From positions 806,001 through 870,000 of the forward strand of contig NC_014012.1 of the NCBI RefSeq assembly GCF_000091325.1: a DNA stretch of 64,000 nucleotides. Reading direction: 5' to 3'. A program made the position numbers and the translations under genes. Every line of letters starts with the position of its first letter. The stretch's first letter is position 1. Below the pieces are notes generated by a model. That model saw only the letters and a program-made list of their open reading frames with translations, was not told where the DNA came from and made no database searches. Positions 35,679-47,100 of the stretch are shown here, piece after piece. This stretch comes from Shewanella violacea DSS12. GTDB lineage: Bacteria; Pseudomonadota; Gammaproteobacteria; Enterobacterales; Shewanellaceae.

Positions 35679-35868
35679 ATGAAAGCTATAAAACGATTAC
35701 ATTGGCTAGGCTTACTCATGTTTCTTAGTGGTACTGCAGCCTATTTGTTTACAGATTCGACACAGGTGATTAGCGTCTAGCTTGATTGGACTGGGTTTAG
35801 TCATGATGTCATTGCCCATTGTAATCTTTATACAATGGGCAAGAGAGCAGGAACAAAAGCAAGATTAG
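35679..35868 (+). pseudogene. Probable frameshifted small membrane protein
   Basis: The frame from ATG 35679 gives 33 codons with one transmembrane helix and stops at TAG 35778. Shifting by one base in the overlap (35770-35777) continues through LIGLGLVMMSLPIVIFIQWA to a TAG at 35866. Together they would form a two-helix protein of about 63 residues, a typical small inner-membrane protein. Either an inactivating indel, a sequencing error or chance explains this; AAGGG sits upstream but a little far. Confidence 0.4.
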
Positions 35869-35896
35869 TCCTATGGATATAATAATCAGACTAGGG

Positions 35897-36841
35897 CTAT
35901 CTGGTTTTTTTATCTAGTCCGAGTCGATTCAGGTTTAGACTCTTGTTAGCTTGTTCTTGCATAGGTCGCAGGTCGATTTGAGTATCTGGGGTGAAGTAAC
36001 TCTGTCCTGTGACCAAGTTTAATTTCTCACCTTCTTTGGCAAACTGTTTCTTCAGTCTAAGTACCAGAGAGTCGAGGTTTGACTCATTATCGATAAAACA
36101 AAGAATAATAAATTGGTTATGACTTATCCTTGCCGATACATCTGCATCTCTTAAACAGTTATTAATTATTCTGGCGACTATGCGTAGCATCTGCTCATTG
36201 GATTCTGTTTCTACTTCTCCCGCCTCATCGCAAAGAGTTTCGACTAAGATTATGCCCGCATGAGAGCCAAAACGTCGACTCAGACTCAATTGTCTTGGTG
36301 CCATCAGGCTGAAACCATATTGATTAAGCATGCTGGTCTGTTCGTCTTGCACCGATAGTATCTGCACTTTCATCATCAAGAATAGATGCTTAAGTTCCGC
36401 TTGAATTAAAGATTTTGTTGTTTCGACTAGAGGGGCGAGACGTTCTTGAAATTTATTCTGATGAGGATCGCAGATCAATATACAACCAAAGAGTTCACCA
36501 TCCGGCCAGTAAATTAATTGACATATCAGATGTTGAAACTGTGACAGGCTAGAAGTAAATTCATTTCCTTCCACATGAAATTGGCCATAACCGCTCTGAG
36601 ATTGAATCAGCTTTAATAATGGGGCATCGAAAAATGTAGTTCCTGCACTAAGGTCGTAATCTTGGCTCTGCTGAGTGCAAACGACTTGAAAGCTATTTTC
36701 GGCTAATTGCAATATCAGGCTCGTTTGTGAACGATAGAAACTGGTTAATAGATCCATTTGTTGCTGCCATCTTGGCAAGCTGATAGCTGGATGATCTTGT
36801 TCTCTTAGCCAGAGTCGGTGATGATTGCTTTGGGCTAGCAT
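35897..36841 (-). CDS. GAF-like plus degenerate GGDEF protein (paralogue 1)
   Basis: Cytoplasmic protein of 314 residues with an N-terminal GAF-like sensory region (about 1-150) and a C-terminal GGDEF-like fold (about 165-310). The diguanylate cyclase active site is lost: the region that should read RxGGDEF is RISHNQFIILCF. Hence it is unlikely to make c-di-GMP; it could bind a ligand or partner. It resembles the next protein (DRETGMLNQYGF / DEQTSMLNQYGF, MAPRQLSL, RRFGAHAGI / RRFGSHAGI), so they arose by tandem duplication. Start ATG 36841 preceded by AAGAGAGAAG. Confidence 0.8.
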   Translation of the reverse strand: MLAQSNHHRLWLREQDHPAISLPRWQQQMDLLTSFYRSQTSLILQLAENSFQVVCTQQSQDYDLSAGTTFFDAPLLKLIQSQSGYGQFHVEGNEFTSSLSQFQHLICQLIYWPDGELFGCILICDPHQNKFQERLAPLVETTKSLIQAELKHLFLMMKVQILSVQDEQTSMLNQYGFSLMAPRQLSLSRRFGSHAGIILVETLCDEAGEVETESNEQMLRIVARIINNCLRDADVSARISHNQFIILCFIDNESNLDSLVLRLKKQFAKEGEKLNLVTGQSYFTPDTQIDLRPMQEQANKSLNLNRLGLDKKTR

Positions 36842-37125
36842 GAGACTTCTCTCTTAGAATTTTATCTGAGTTAAGGGATTCTTATCTGATCTAAAATAAT
36901 GCTTATCTGTGACGAGAGTGATTAAATTAGTACTACTCAGAGTTTGGTTTGTTCTTACGCTAGTTAGCATACTTAATTTCAAAGGTTAATAGAATGTAAC
37001 TGGGCGTGTTATTTTCAGAACAGAGTGTTCCGCTATAACTATGACAAGAACTAGATGCTTATGTGTTTAGGTCGGCAATCCGGTTTGAGAAGTAAGTTGT
37101 TACGCTTATATGGGGAGTGTCATTT

Positions 37126-38097
37126 TCAGGTTTCAGCGGGGGCTTCAAGTTTGGCTGCTTGGGCTGCCAACTTAATTTTTTCAGATTTCAGTCCTTGTTT
37201 TGATGCTTCAAGCATTGGGGCGAGTTTAAGTGTCGAGTCAGGCGTGAAATAGTTGCAGCTTGAGTCAACTTTAAGTTGATCGTTTTGTTGAAAAATTAAC
37301 TTGTCGACACGCTTACTTATGTGGAGAAGATCTCTCTCTGAATCGACAAATACCAGTACCACAAACAGATTGTCATCGTAGTGGGCCGCAATATCGGCTG
37401 TTCTTATTGTATCCTGAATGATGCTTCCCAATAACCTATGATGCTTTTCTTCTATGTGCTCTATGGTGTGGGCAGAGTAGAGTTCGAAAAAAATGATACC
37501 TGCATGGGCACCGAAACGTCGGCCTAAGCTAAGTTGTCTGGGCGCCATCATAATAAAGCCATATTGATTCAACATGCCAGTTTCTCTGTCACGCATAGAT
37601 AAGGATTCTATTCTTTGTGTTTGGCAGTATAGAGTCAGCTCTTGTTGAAGTAATACTTGAAAAGGTTCCAACATAAATGAATTCGATGCAGCTGTGGATT
37701 TTTCGGCATTCAATACGCAGATACATCCGAAATGTGTGCCATCTGGCCAGAGAATAGGACGGGTCAATAAGTTTTCGGCTTGATTGAACTCTTCATGTAG
37801 ATCTACGTGATCATGATTGGTTAAATCGATATTTAAACCATCGGGCAGTGAGCGTATCAAGCGTTGAAAAATTTTATGACCTCTATCGAAGCTAGTACCG
37901 GTAGTAAACTGTCTGGACTGGCTAATCGAGCTAACGATAACTTCAAAACTGGTGCCAGTTTCTTGGATGATAAATACCACATTAGCTTCATAATAACGTT
38001 TCATTAATTCGCACTGGTGCATCCAGCGAACTAAGTTTAGCTGGGTATTATCACTTTCTAGTAAGCTAATACTGGTATCGATAGTTTCAGGGAGCAT
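37126..38097 (-). CDS. GAF-like plus degenerate GGDEF protein (paralogue 2)
   Basis: A 323-residue paralogue of the preceding protein with the same layout. In its GGDEF region the active-site loop reads AHYDDNLFVVLVFVD, so the catalytic GGDEF is missing, although RTADIAAHY in front of it is typical of the family. Its N-terminal part contains a GAF-like segment with EANVVFIIQETGTSFEV. The two genes lie head to tail, 284 bp apart, on the minus strand; the spacer shows no clear terminator. A role as regulatory, non-catalytic c-di-GMP-related protein is inferred only. Confidence 0.8.
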   Translation of the reverse strand: MLPETIDTSISLLESDNTQLNLVRWMHQCELMKRYYEANVVFIIQETGTSFEVIVSSISQSRQFTTGTSFDRGHKIFQRLIRSLPDGLNIDLTNHDHVDLHEEFNQAENLLTRPILWPDGTHFGCICVLNAEKSTAASNSFMLEPFQVLLQQELTLYCQTQRIESLSMRDRETGMLNQYGFIMMAPRQLSLGRRFGAHAGIIFFELYSAHTIEHIEEKHHRLLGSIIQDTIRTADIAAHYDDNLFVVLVFVDSERDLLHISKRVDKLIFQQNDQLKVDSSCNYFTPDSTLKLAPMLEASKQGLKSEKIKLAAQAAKLEAPAET

Positions 38098-38272
38098 GGG
38101 AACCTAGATAAGTCATCTCGTTATTGGGTTAATTGTGGTAGTCAGAACGTCATTATGCAAATGGATGACGTGTTTGGGCATTTTCAGACAGCGGATAATT
38201 AGCCTAGGACAGTGGGGTATTAGTATATAATCGGGCTAATTTGTTTATTTATCATTGAAAGATACAGGCATC

Positions 38273-38839
38273 ATGAAAATCAGACTAGCCCATATGGGTG
38301 ATCTCAAGCAGTTGGTAAAGCTTGAACGACTACATCTCAATGATGAGCTTAGTGACGGCTCGCAAGCTCATGCGTTAGATGGACAAGCTTTTGGAGAGGC
38401 TGAGCTAAGGCAATTGATTGACTCTCATTGGATCTGTGTTGCTGAGCGCGAGGCAGACGCTCTCGATGGACACCAGGGCGAGATAGTGGGTTATGTTATT
38501 GCCGGTGCTTGGTCATTTTTTGAATCATGGCCTGTGTATCGACATATCCTCAAAAGATTAAAAGAATTTAGTCTTGGCGGGATTAAGCTAACTAAGAGTA
38601 ATTCATGTCAATATGGTCCTATCTGGATTAAGCAGGAGTGTCGTGGCCAAGGAATTTTTGAGGCTCTGGTCACTGAGATTAGAACTCATGTTCAAGCTAA
38701 ATTCCCCTTTATGCTTACCTTTATCGCCGAAGATAATATGGCTTCATTCTCAGCACACACCAATAAAGCATCGATGCAGGTGTTAGATTTTTTTACCTTC
38801 GATGACAGAGATTATTATCTGTTGGCCTTGTCTACTTGA
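38273..38839 (+). CDS. GNAT-family acetyltransferase-like protein
   Basis: A 188-residue protein with GNAT features: MKIRLAHMGDLKQLVKLERLHL at the start, GEIVGYVIAGAW, and the motif A-like GPIWIKQECRGQGIFEALVTEI. It has a longer middle segment than most. The acceptor is unknown. The ATG at 38273 follows AGG with six bases between; a TTG six codons earlier at 38255 has no clear ribosome-binding site. It is followed at once by the next gene, probably in the same transcript. Confidence 0.82.
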   Translation: MKIRLAHMGDLKQLVKLERLHLNDELSDGSQAHALDGQAFGEAELRQLIDSHWICVAEREADALDGHQGEIVGYVIAGAWSFFESWPVYRHILKRLKEFSLGGIKLTKSNSCQYGPIWIKQECRGQGIFEALVTEIRTHVQAKFPFMLTFIAEDNMASFSAHTNKASMQVLDFFTFDDRDYYLLALST

Positions 38840-38843
38840 GCTT

Positions 38844-39395
38844 ATGAGCAAAACTCAAGCAGCTGAATTGACCTCCATTGGGCTTGCCATTATGAATTCG
38901 ACAACAGACAAACAAGTATTACAGCGAGTGCAAAAATTAGTCGCGCCCTACGGCGGGGAGTCTCTGTCGGCTTTCGACAATATGAAGTTAGTTGTTGCCG
39001 TTATAGCCGCAGATGGCAAGAGTGGGTCAGACGATTCAGTAAATCATCAAGCTAGCATTGCCTATGAAGTAACTCCGCATAGGGAGGATGATTCTGAAAC
39101 TGATGGGGATCAAAGCAAACAAGCATTTTACTGTGTGCAATGGCAAGGTCTGTGGATACATTGTGGCCTTACTAATGATTACAGCGCGTCGATTCAGCTG
39201 TTAAGTCATGATGGCAAGTTGCGGCCCATTAAACAGTCAGGCCTATCTGATAATAATGAGCATGCTATTGGTGAAGGTACACTGGGTATTATCGATATAG
39301 AAGCATCTTGCTTGAGGGAAGTGAATCTAGCTGTGATATCCCTGCAACAAATTGAATTTATGTGTATGGAGTATGCACATTTTGACCATTGCTAG
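38844..39395 (+). CDS. Hypothetical protein
   Basis: A 183-residue protein with no family I recognise. It is soluble, with a helical N-terminus (MSKTQAAELTSIGLAIMNST), a hydrophobic VVAVIAAD strand near 45-52 and mixed strands such as FYCVQWQGLWIHCGL. The start chosen is ATG at 38844, four bases after the acetyltransferase stop; the longer frame from 38802 would overlap that gene. It is probably co-transcribed with it. Confidence 0.65.
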   Translation: MSKTQAAELTSIGLAIMNSTTDKQVLQRVQKLVAPYGGESLSAFDNMKLVVAVIAADGKSGSDDSVNHQASIAYEVTPHREDDSETDGDQSKQAFYCVQWQGLWIHCGLTNDYSASIQLLSHDGKLRPIKQSGLSDNNEHAIGEGTLGIIDIEASCLREVNLAVISLQQIEFMCMEYAHFDHC

Positions 39396-39453
39396 ATGAC
39401 CTCCTGATGCTCGGCAAAGAAATCTAGAATGACAACAGCTTTATTCAGGACAT

Positions 39454-39480
39454 AAAAAAACCGCCATTTGGCGGTTTTTA
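39454..39480. terminator. Bidirectional terminator before metK 3' end
   Basis: AAAAAAACCGCC / GGCGGTTTTT with an ATTT loop; it separates a plus-strand gene from the minus-strand metK. The stem is identical to that of the terminator at 35092. Confidence 0.92.
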
Positions 39481-39513
39481 GGGTTTAACAGTCGCTAGAC
39501 TGGCTAAACAAAT

Positions 39514-40665
39514 TTATATCTTAGCAGCTGATTTCAGTGCTTCGGCTTTATCGGTACGTTCCCATGGGAACTCATTACGACCGAAGTGACCGTATGCCGC
39601 TGTAGATTGATAGATTGGGCGAGCCAAGTCTAGCATCTCAGTCAGTCCATATGGACGTAGGTCGAAGTGCTCACGTACCAAGGCTATAAGTAGCTCTTCA
39701 GATACCTTGCTAGTGCCGAACGTCTCAATACTGATAGAAGTAGGCTCTGCAACACCGATAGCGTAGGAAACTTGTAGTTCACAACGATCCGCAAGACCCG
39801 CAGCAACTATGTTTTTAGCCACATAACGTGCCGCGTATGCCGCACTGCGATCGACCTTAGAAGGATCTTTACCCGAGAAAGCCCCGCCACCATGACGTGC
39901 CATTCCGCCGTAGGTATCAACAATGATCTTACGACCCGTAAGACCACAATCACCTACTGGACCACCGATAACGAAACGGCCTGTAGGATTGATGAAGTAT
40001 TTAGTGTCTTTAGATAACCATTTAGCCGGTAGTACTGGCTTGATGATAGTTTCCATCACACCTTCAATCAGATCTGCTTGATTGACGCTGTCGCAATGCT
40101 GAGTAGAAAGAACAACTGCGTCGATACCGACAATCTTGTTGTTTTCGTAGGCGAAGGTCACTTGGCTCTTTGCATCGGGACGTAACCAAGGCAGAGTCTT
40201 ACTCTTACGCATTTCAGATTGACGTTTTACCAGAGCGTGAGCATAGGTAATTGGTGCAGGCATAAGCACGTCAGTCTCGTTGCTGGCATAACCAAACATG
40301 AGTCCTTGGTCACCGGCGCCTTGCTCTTTAGGATCGGCACGGTCAACACCTTGGTTAATGTCAGGAGACTGTTTACCTATGACATTCAATACAGCGCAAG
40401 AGTCGGCATCGAAGCCCATATCTGAATTGATATAACCAATTTCACGTACGGTCTTACGGGTGATCTCTTCGATATCTACCCAGGCTGAAGTCGTGACTTC
40501 ACCACCGACCATAACCATACCGGTCTTTACATAAGTTTCGCAGGCAACTCTAGCCTTAGGATCTTGCTCCAGAATTGCGTCCAATACCGCATCAGAAATC
40601 TGATCGGCGATTTTATCGGGATGCCCCTCAGAGACTGACTCGGAGGTAAACAGGTGCTGTGCCAT
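39514..40665 (-). CDS. metK: S-adenosylmethionine synthetase
   Basis: Makes S-adenosylmethionine from methionine and ATP; essential, cytoplasmic, tetrameric. The 383-residue sequence is strongly similar to E. coli Met[33 protein letters not shown], the methionine-loop and ATP motif [17 protein letters not shown]. The start is ATG at 40665, matching the E. coli N-terminus; an ATG five codons earlier lacks support. It diverges from tkt. Three 8-bp MetJ-like boxes lie 37-60 bp upstream, so methionine repression is expected. Confidence 0.97.
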   Translation of the reverse strand: MAQHLFTSESVSEGHPDKIADQISDAVLDAILEQDPKARVACETYVKTGMVMVGGEVTTSAWVDIEEITRKTVREIGYINSDMGFDADSCAVLNVIGKQSPDINQGVDRADPKEQGAGDQGLMFGYASNETDVLMPAPITYAHALVKRQSEMRKSKTLPWLRPDAKSQVTFAYENNKIVGIDAVVLSTQHCDSVNQADLIEGVMETIIKPVLPAKWLSKDTKYFINPTGRFVIGGPVGDCGLTGRKIIVDTYGGMARHGGGAFSGKDPSKVDRSAAYAARYVAKNIVAAGLADRCELQVSYAIGVAEPTSISIETFGTSKVSEELLIALVREHFDLRPYGLTEMLDLARPIYQSTAAYGHFGRNEFPWERTDKAEALKSAAKI

Positions 40666-41105
40666 GGTGATAAATCTCATTTTAAAACAATTTGAATGTG
40701 TAGAAGTATCTACATCTAGATGGCTATTTTAATTCAATTTCGTTTCCTTATCACCCCTGATGAGGAAATATTCTTGAGTTTATGGCCTAGTCTGTGGCAT
40801 TTCACACTTGATTATGTTTATTAAGCTTTAGTTATCAGCTTGATAGGGCTGAAAGTAAAGTTTGCCGCCATGATGAATATTTTTCATTTACAAATGAAGG
40901 GGAAAAATAGATTATTCATCAAATCCTAAACTAGTCATTCCATTTATGAGGAAATATGCCCGTTTGGTGAATTAACGTTTGCGTCCATCTCCTATGTGGG
41001 CGAAAATATGGCTCCAAAATTTGCAGCAAAACATCGATACGGACAAGTGCCGAGCCTATGGTATTCGGTGTTTTTTAGACCTCATAAAAACAAGCAGGAG
41101 AGAGC
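40666..41105. other. Divergent promoter region of metK and tkt
   Basis: About 440 bp without a gene. Besides the MetJ-like operator it contains only AT-rich sequence; a GAGGAAATATTC / GAGGAAATATGC direct repeat occurs near 40763 and 40950. Confidence 0.5.
40702..40725. promoter_or_regulatory. Probable MetJ operator (three met boxes)
   Basis: Three contiguous 8-mers, AGAAGTAT, CTACATCT and AGATGGCT, lie in register; two match AGACGTCT at six of eight positions. Tandem met boxes are the form used by the MetJ repressor. The site is 37-60 bp upstream of metK. Confidence 0.7.
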
Positions 41106-43100
41106 ATGTCATCTCGTAAAGAACTCGCAAACGCTATCCGCGCATTAAGTATGGATGCCGTTCAAAAAGCTAATTCCGGTCACCCTGGAGCACCTATGGG
41201 TATGGCGGATATCGCTGAAGTGCTTTGGAATGACTTCCTTAAGCACAACCCTAATAACCCAGAGTGGGTTGATCGTGACCGTTTTATCTTATCTAACGGC
41301 CATGGTTCTATGCTTATATACTCTTTGCTACACCTGTCAGGTTATGCACTGCCTATCGAAGAGCTTAAGCAGTTCCGTCAGTTGCATTCTAAGACACCAG
41401 GTCACCCTGAATATGGTTACACACCAGGTGTTGAAACTACCACAGGTCCACTAGGCGCTGGTATCAGTAACGCCGTAGGTATGGCAATTGCTGAGAAGAC
41501 ATTAGCGGCTCAGTTCAACCAACCTGGTCACGACATAGTCGATCACTTCACCTATTGTTTCTTGGGTGACGGTTGTTTGATGGAAGGCATCTCACACGAA
41601 GCCTGTTCTCTAGCGGGAACCTTAGGCCTAGGCAAGCTCATCATGTTCTGGGATGACAACGGTATCTCTATCGATGGTCACGTCGAAGGTTGGTTCACCG
41701 ATGACACACCAAAGCGCTTCGAGGCTTATGGTTGGCATGTGGTTGCTGGCGTAGACGGTCATGATAGTGATGCTATTCGTGCCGCTATCGCAGAAGCTAA
41801 ATCGGTTACCGACAAGCCGACTATGATCTGTTGTAAGACTGTTATTGGTTTTGGTTCTCCTAACAAGTCAGGCACTCACAACTGTCACGGCGCACCACTG
41901 GGTGATGCTGAGATTGCGGCGACTCGTGAATTCCTAGGCTGGAAGCACGGTGCTTTTGAAATCCCTGAAAATGTTTACGCAGGTTGGGATGCTAAAGAAG
42001 CTGGCGCGACTAACGAAGCAAGCTGGAATGACAAGTTTTCTGCCTATGAAGCTGCATTTCCTGAACTAGCGGCCGAATATAAGCGCCGCGTGATCACTGG
42101 CGACCTACCTGCAGATTTTGAAGAGAAGGCACAAGCTTTCGTTCAAGAGTGTCAAGATAAAGCAGAAAGCATTGCCAGCCGTAAAGCATCACAAAATGCT
42201 ATCGGTACATTCGCTGCTATGTTACCTGAAATGTTGGGTGGCTCTGCCGACCTTGCAGGCTCTAACCTGACTCTTTGGTCTGGTTCTAAAGGTATTCAAG
42301 ACGATCCAGCCGGTAACTACATCTACTATGGTGTACGTGAATTCGGTATGAGCGGTATCATGAATGGTGCATCACTTCACGGTGGTTTCATCAACTATGG
42401 CGCAACCTTCATGATGTTTATGGAATATGCACGTAACGCGGTACGTATGTCTGCGCTTATGGGTATCCAAAATGTCTGGGTTTATACTCATGATTCAATC
42501 GGTCAAGGTGAAGATGGTCCGACTCACCAGCCGGTAGAGCAGCTCGCTAACCTACGTATGACTCCAAACATGACTGTTTGGCGTCCATGTGATGCGGCTG
42601 AAACTGCGGTTTCGTGGAAGTCAGCTATTGAGCGTCGCGATGCTCCAACATCACTAATCTTCAGTCGTCAGGGTCTTAAGGCTCAAGCACGTACTGCTGA
42701 GCAGTTGGCTAACGTTGCTAAAGGCGGTTACACCTTAATCGATTGTGCTGGTACACCTGAGCTTATCCTTATTGCTACTGGTTCTGAAGTTCAACTAGCT
42801 GTCGATTCAGCTGCTGCACTAACAGAGCAAGGTAAGAAGGTGCGCGTGGTTTCTATGCCTTCTACTAACGAGTTCGATAAGCAAGATGTGGCTTATAAAG
42901 AGTCAGTATTGCCAAAGTCTGTCACTAAGCGTGTTGCTATCGAAGCGGCCCATGTTGATTTCTGGCACAAGTATGTCGGATTCGGCGGCGCAGTTGTTGG
43001 CATGAGTACCTTCGGTGAGTCGGCTCCTGGCGCAGACTTGTTGAAGCACTTTGGTTTCACTGTTGAAAATGTTGTAGCGACTGCGAACGAGCTAGGTTAA
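41106..43100 (+). CDS. tkt: Transketolase
   Basis: Thiamine-diphosphate enzyme of the non-oxidative pentose phosphate pathway, 664 residues. Landmarks are [32 protein letters not shown] split by the invariant [17 protein letters not shown], the ThDP-binding [13 protein letters not shown] and [18 protein letters not shown]. It feeds the following epd-pgk-fba genes with pentose and triose intermediates. The start follows CAGGAGAGAGC. Divergent from metK. Confidence 0.97.
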   Translation: MSSRKELANAIRALSMDAVQKANSGHPGAPMGMADIAEVLWNDFLKHNPNNPEWVDRDRFILSNGHGSMLIYSLLHLSGYALPIEELKQFRQLHSKTPGHPEYGYTPGVETTTGPLGAGISNAVGMAIAEKTLAAQFNQPGHDIVDHFTYCFLGDGCLMEGISHEACSLAGTLGLGKLIMFWDDNGISIDGHVEGWFTDDTPKRFEAYGWHVVAGVDGHDSDAIRAAIAEAKSVTDKPTMICCKTVIGFGSPNKSGTHNCHGAPLGDAEIAATREFLGWKHGAFEIPENVYAGWDAKEAGATNEASWNDKFSAYEAAFPELAAEYKRRVITGDLPADFEEKAQAFVQECQDKAESIASRKASQNAIGTFAAMLPEMLGGSADLAGSNLTLWSGSKGIQDDPAGNYIYYGVREFGMSGIMNGASLHGGFINYGATFMMFMEYARNAVRMSALMGIQNVWVYTHDSIGQGEDGPTHQPVEQLANLRMTPNMTVWRPCDAAETAVSWKSAIERRDAPTSLIFSRQGLKAQARTAEQLANVAKGGYTLIDCAGTPELILIATGSEVQLAVDSAAALTEQGKKVRVVSMPSTNEFDKQDVAYKESVLPKSVTKRVAIEAAHVDFWHKYVGFGGAVVGMSTFGESAPGADLLKHFGFTVENVVATANELG

Positions 43101-43427
43101 CCGGTTCATGTAGCATTGCATCCCCTAGCTTGTTAGCTAGGTAACGGCTTATCTCATGTGGCTTACTTTAAGCGACAAATAATGGGGTAGGCCGTTGTTA
43201 CATCTGATAGAGTACGTCTCGTCTGTTAAGGGGATAGGATATTTATCAAAGGTCATTGAGATACAGCTAGTGATTTCTGATAAATACCAGTTTTTAAAAT
43301 AGTCTTTTCACATGGATGTTGAAATAAGCAATTTGACATTTCGGCTTGAGTTTTATCTTAGTCTTCTGGGGTTTCCCTTGAGTTAGAGATGTCGATTCCA
43401 ATATTTCCTATAGGGTATAAGCGCTTA
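43101..43427. other. Intergenic spacer between tkt and epd
   Basis: About 330 bp. No terminator or gene seen; possible promoter for epd-pgk-fba but I cannot locate it. Confidence 0.5.
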
Positions 43428-44453
43428 ATGATCAGAGTCGCAATTAATGGTTATGGCCGTATCGGTCGCTCAATTCTCCGTGCCGTTTATGAGTCAGGTA
43501 AGCGTGACCAGATCCAGATCGTCGCCATCAATGAACTGGCTAAACCCGAAGCCATTCTTCATCTCACCAAATATGACACTACCCATGGACGTTTTCAGTC
43601 TCAAGTTGAATTGAGTGCGGATGAAAACTACCTGCATCTAGGTGATGATGTCATCAAGTTACTCCATCAAAAGGATGCCAACAAACTGCCCTGGGCGGAG
43701 CTGGATATCGATATCGTCTATGAAGCTACTGGCGTGTTATCCGATAGAACCAGCTGTGAGGCTCACATTCATGCGGGGGCCAAGCAAGTACTCATCAGCC
43801 ATCCTTCATCCAGTGATGTGGATGCGACTATTGTTTATGGGGTGAATCATGAACTGCTACGGGCTGAGCATACTGTCGTATCTAATGCATCCTGTACCAC
43901 AAACTGTATTGTGCCTGTCATCGAAGTGTTAGATAAACACTTTAGTGTGAAAAGTGGCGCAATCACCACCATACACTCGGCGATGAACGATCAGCAGGTG
44001 ATCGATGCTTATCATGACGATCTGCGTCGTACACGAGCCGCGGGTCAATCGATCATTCCCGTGGACACTAAGCTGGCTCGAGGCATAGAGCGAATACTCC
44101 CGCAAATGAAAGACAAGTTTGAAGCTATCTCGGTGCGGGTTCCCACGATAAATGTCACCGCCATTGATGTATCGGTAACTTTAGCCTCTAAAGTCGATAT
44201 TGAACGTGTAAATCAGGTGCTTAGTGATTCGGCCAAAGGCCTGTATAAGGGGATATTGGGCTATACTGATGAGCCTCTGGTGTCCTGTGATTTCAACCAT
44301 GACCCCAGATCTAGCATAGTCGACGGTACTCAGACTCGAGTGAGTGCCGGTCATCTGGTTAAGTTGCTGCTTTGGTGCGATAACGAGTGGGGCTTTGCCA
44401 ATCGAATGCTAGATACCAGTTTAGAGATGATTAAGGCGAGAAGAAGCGCTTAG
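43428..44453 (+). CDS. epd: Erythrose-4-phosphate dehydrogenase
   Basis: NAD-dependent enzyme converting erythrose 4-phosphate to 4-phosphoerythronate for pyridoxal phosphate synthesis; related to GAPDH. Of 341 residues, [19 protein letters not shown] is the dinucleotide fold and [15 protein letters not shown] holds the catalytic cysteine. The neighbours tkt, pgk and fba, and the E. coli-like [12 protein letters not shown]...VVAINELA pattern, favour Epd over a true GAPDH. The start at 43428 is chosen by alignment; a frame starting at 43389 with TTAGAGATG is an alternative. Confidence 0.93.
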   Translation: MIRVAINGYGRIGRSILRAVYESGKRDQIQIVAINELAKPEAILHLTKYDTTHGRFQSQVELSADENYLHLGDDVIKLLHQKDANKLPWAELDIDIVYEATGVLSDRTSCEAHIHAGAKQVLISHPSSSDVDATIVYGVNHELLRAEHTVVSNASCTTNCIVPVIEVLDKHFSVKSGAITTIHSAMNDQQVIDAYHDDLRRTRAAGQSIIPVDTKLARGIERILPQMKDKFEAISVRVPTINVTAIDVSVTLASKVDIERVNQVLSDSAKGLYKGILGYTDEPLVSCDFNHDPRSSIVDGTQTRVSAGHLVKLLLWCDNEWGFANRMLDTSLEMIKARRSA

Positions 44454-44607
44454 AAGCTTTTAGTTCCTAGTTCATAGATTCAGTACCTAGGCACTGATCC
44501 AATTTTATCTGATGGCCAGGTGTTTTGTCCCGGCGGTCAGAGTGAGACGAATTGATTTACCCTTTTTTAATTTTATCTTTTAATTTTTAACTTTTAAGGA
44601 AACGTAA

Positions 44608-45783
44608 ATGGCGATTATTAATATGTCAGCGTTGGATCTACAAGGTAAGCGTGTGCTTATTCGTGAAGATCTGAACGTACCTGTGAGTGAAGGCGTTGTC
44701 ACCAGTGATGCACGTCTTAGGGCTGCATTGCCGACGATTAAGCTGGCGCTGGAGAAAGGCGCTGCCGTGATGGTGATGTCTCATCTGGGTCGTCCAACGG
44801 AAGGCGAATTCAACAGTGAATTTTCTCTCAAGCCTGTAGTCGACTATCTGACTAAGGCATTGGATTGTCCTGTGCGTTTGGCTAATGATTATCTCGATGG
44901 TGTGGAAGCAAATGTTGGCGAAGTGGTCGTATTCGAAAACGTTCGTTTCAATGTTGGCGAAAAGAAAAATGATCAAGCCCTAGCGAAGAAGCTTGCGGCT
45001 CTTTGTGATATCTATGTGATGGATGCTTTTGGCACCGCGCACAGAGCTCAGGCTTCGACTCACGGTGTGGGTATGCATGCACCAATTGCTTGCGCCGGCC
45101 CTCTTCTTGCCAATGAACTTGCCGCTTTAGGTAAGGCGTTAGACAATCCAGCTCGTCCCTTCGTGGCTATCGTAGGTGGGTCTAAAGTATCGACCAAGCT
45201 TACGGTATTAGAGAGTCTGTCGGGCATAGTCGACCAGCTCGTGGTCGGTGGTGGTATCGCCAACACCTTCATTGCCGCAGCAGGACATGAAGTGGGTAAG
45301 TCTCTGTATGAGGCTGATCTTATTGATGAGGCTAAGCGCCTGGTAGCGAATGCCCAGAGTCGTGGTGGTGATATTCCAGTACCGACCGATGTGGTTGTTG
45401 CCAGCAAATTTAGTCCCACTGCCAGCGCGACGCTCAAAGATGTGAGCGAAGTGACCAAGGACGATATGATTTTCGATATCGGTCCCGATAGCGCGCGAGC
45501 CTTAGCCAAAATTATTCAAGGTGCCGGTACCATAGTCTGGAACGGTCCTGTAGGCGTGTTCGAGTTCGATCAATTCGGTGAAGGCACTAAGCATATCGCT
45601 TTGGCTATTGCCGAATCTAAGGCGTTTTCTATCGCAGGTGGCGGTGATACGTTAGCGGCAGTGGATAAATATAACATTGCCGACAAGATCTCATATATCT
45701 CTACCGGTGGTGGTGCTTTCCTTGAGTTTCTCGAAGGAAAAGAACTTCCGGCCGTAGCTATGTTAGAATCTCGCGGAAAATAA
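44608..45783 (+). CDS. pgk: Phosphoglycerate kinase
   Basis: Glycolytic ATP-generating kinase, 391 residues. Landmarks are [50 protein letters not shown] and the nucleotide-binding [36 protein letters not shown] precedes the ATG at 44608. Part of the tkt-epd-pgk-fba cluster. Confidence 0.97.
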   Translation: MAIINMSALDLQGKRVLIREDLNVPVSEGVVTSDARLRAALPTIKLALEKGAAVMVMSHLGRPTEGEFNSEFSLKPVVDYLTKALDCPVRLANDYLDGVEANVGEVVVFENVRFNVGEKKNDQALAKKLAALCDIYVMDAFGTAHRAQASTHGVGMHAPIACAGPLLANELAALGKALDNPARPFVAIVGGSKVSTKLTVLESLSGIVDQLVVGGGIANTFIAAAGHEVGKSLYEADLIDEAKRLVANAQSRGGDIPVPTDVVVASKFSPTASATLKDVSEVTKDDMIFDIGPDSARALAKIIQGAGTIVWNGPVGVFEFDQFGEGTKHIALAIAESKAFSIAGGGDTLAAVDKYNIADKISYISTGGGAFLEFLEGKELPAVAMLESRGK

Positions 45784-46013
45784 CAAACATAAGCTGATTT
45801 AGAGTGAAATAACGCTCTTATAATTATAAATAACCTTTAAATCAGCGGTAAAAGAAACCGTGCTTTGGTTAAGCTCGATGCTAAGACTTAGGTCTGAATA
45901 TTGTTTTTGACCTAGGCACATAAAAATCAATCCAAGCGATAGTGACCTCGGTGATTCAAATACTTAAGTAATAAAACTTAAGTGCTAGTCTTACCCTATT
46001 ATTGGAGTAAAAA

Positions 46014-47078
46014 ATGGCTTTAATTTCCCTACGACAAATGTTAGATCATGCTGCTGAACATGACTATGGTGTACCAGCTTTTAACGTAAACAACCTTGAG
46101 CAGATGCGTGCAATTATGCAAGCTGCTGAAGCGACAGATAGCCCAGTGATTGTTCAGGCTTCTGCTGGTGCGCGTAAATATGCACGTCCTCAGTTCCTTA
46201 AGTATCTGATGGCTGCAGCTCTTGAGCAGTATCCTGATATCCCAGTGTGTATTCATCAAGATCATGGTACAGATCCGGATATCTGTCAGCGTTCTATTCA
46301 ACTTGGCATGTCATCAGTGATGATGGATGGTTCCTTGATGGCCGATGGTAAGACACCAGCTTCTTATGACTACAACGTAGGTGTGACTCGCAGGACTGTT
46401 GCTTTCGCACATGCTTGTGGTGTGTCTGTAGAAGGTGAAATTGGTTGTCTTGGTAGCCTGGAGACAGGTGAAGCCGGTGAAGAAGATGGTATTGGAGCTG
46501 CGGGCATCTTGACCATGGATCAGATGCTAACCACGCCTGAAGAGGCTGCGCGTTTCGTCTCTGATACCCATGTCGATGCATTAGCTATCGCTATTGGTAC
46601 TAGCCATGGTGCTTATAAGTTTAGCCGTAAGCCTACCGGCGAAGTGCTGCGTATCGATCGCATCAAGGAGATTCATGCCCGTATCCCTAACACTCACTTA
46701 GTGATGCACGGTTCTTCATCTGTGCCTCAAGAGTGGCTTAAGGTGATTAACGAGTATGGCGGAGAGATCCCTGAGACCTATGGTGTGCCATTAGAAGAGA
46801 TCGTCGAAGGCATTAAGCACGGTGTGCGTAAGGTCAATATCGATACCGATCTTCGTTTAGCATCTACCGGTGCGGTACGTAAGTTCTTGGCCGAGAATCC
46901 AAGTGAATTCGATCCTCGTAAATTTCTTAAAGCTTCTATGGAAGCCATGGCCGATATCTGTACCACGCGTTATGAAGCATTTGGCGCAGCTGGCATGGGC
47001 TCTAAAATTAAGCCTAAGTCACTGCAAGCCATGTATAAGGCGTACCAGTCTGGTGAGTTAGATCCACAGATTAAGTAA
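46014..47078 (+). CDS. fba: Class II fructose-bisphosphate aldolase
   Basis: Zinc-dependent aldolase splitting fructose 1,6-bisphosphate, 354 residues. Landmarks are [28 protein letters not shown] (catalytic Asp and zinc His), [25 protein letters not shown] and [13 protein letters not shown]. This is the class IIB branch common in gammaproteobacteria. It ends the glycolytic cluster and is followed by a strong terminator. Confidence 0.97.
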   Translation: MALISLRQMLDHAAEHDYGVPAFNVNNLEQMRAIMQAAEATDSPVIVQASAGARKYARPQFLKYLMAAALEQYPDIPVCIHQDHGTDPDICQRSIQLGMSSVMMDGSLMADGKTPASYDYNVGVTRRTVAFAHACGVSVEGEIGCLGSLETGEAGEEDGIGAAGILTMDQMLTTPEEAARFVSDTHVDALAIAIGTSHGAYKFSRKPTGEVLRIDRIKEIHARIPNTHLVMHGSSSVPQEWLKVINEYGGEIPETYGVPLEEIVEGIKHGVRKVNIDTDLRLASTGAVRKFLAENPSEFDPRKFLKASMEAMADICTTRYEAFGAAGMGSKIKPKSLQAMYKAYQSGELDPQIK

Positions 47079-47100
47079 CAGTTAGTTAAGTTATAATGTA

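Noticed and set aside
35897..38097. Active diguanylate cyclases
   Set aside because: The GGDEF active-site loop is missing in both paralogues, so catalysis is not supported.
40666..41105. SAM riboswitch upstream of metK
   Set aside because: No conserved riboswitch core is visible, and the MetJ-like boxes offer a sufficient and lineage-appropriate explanation.
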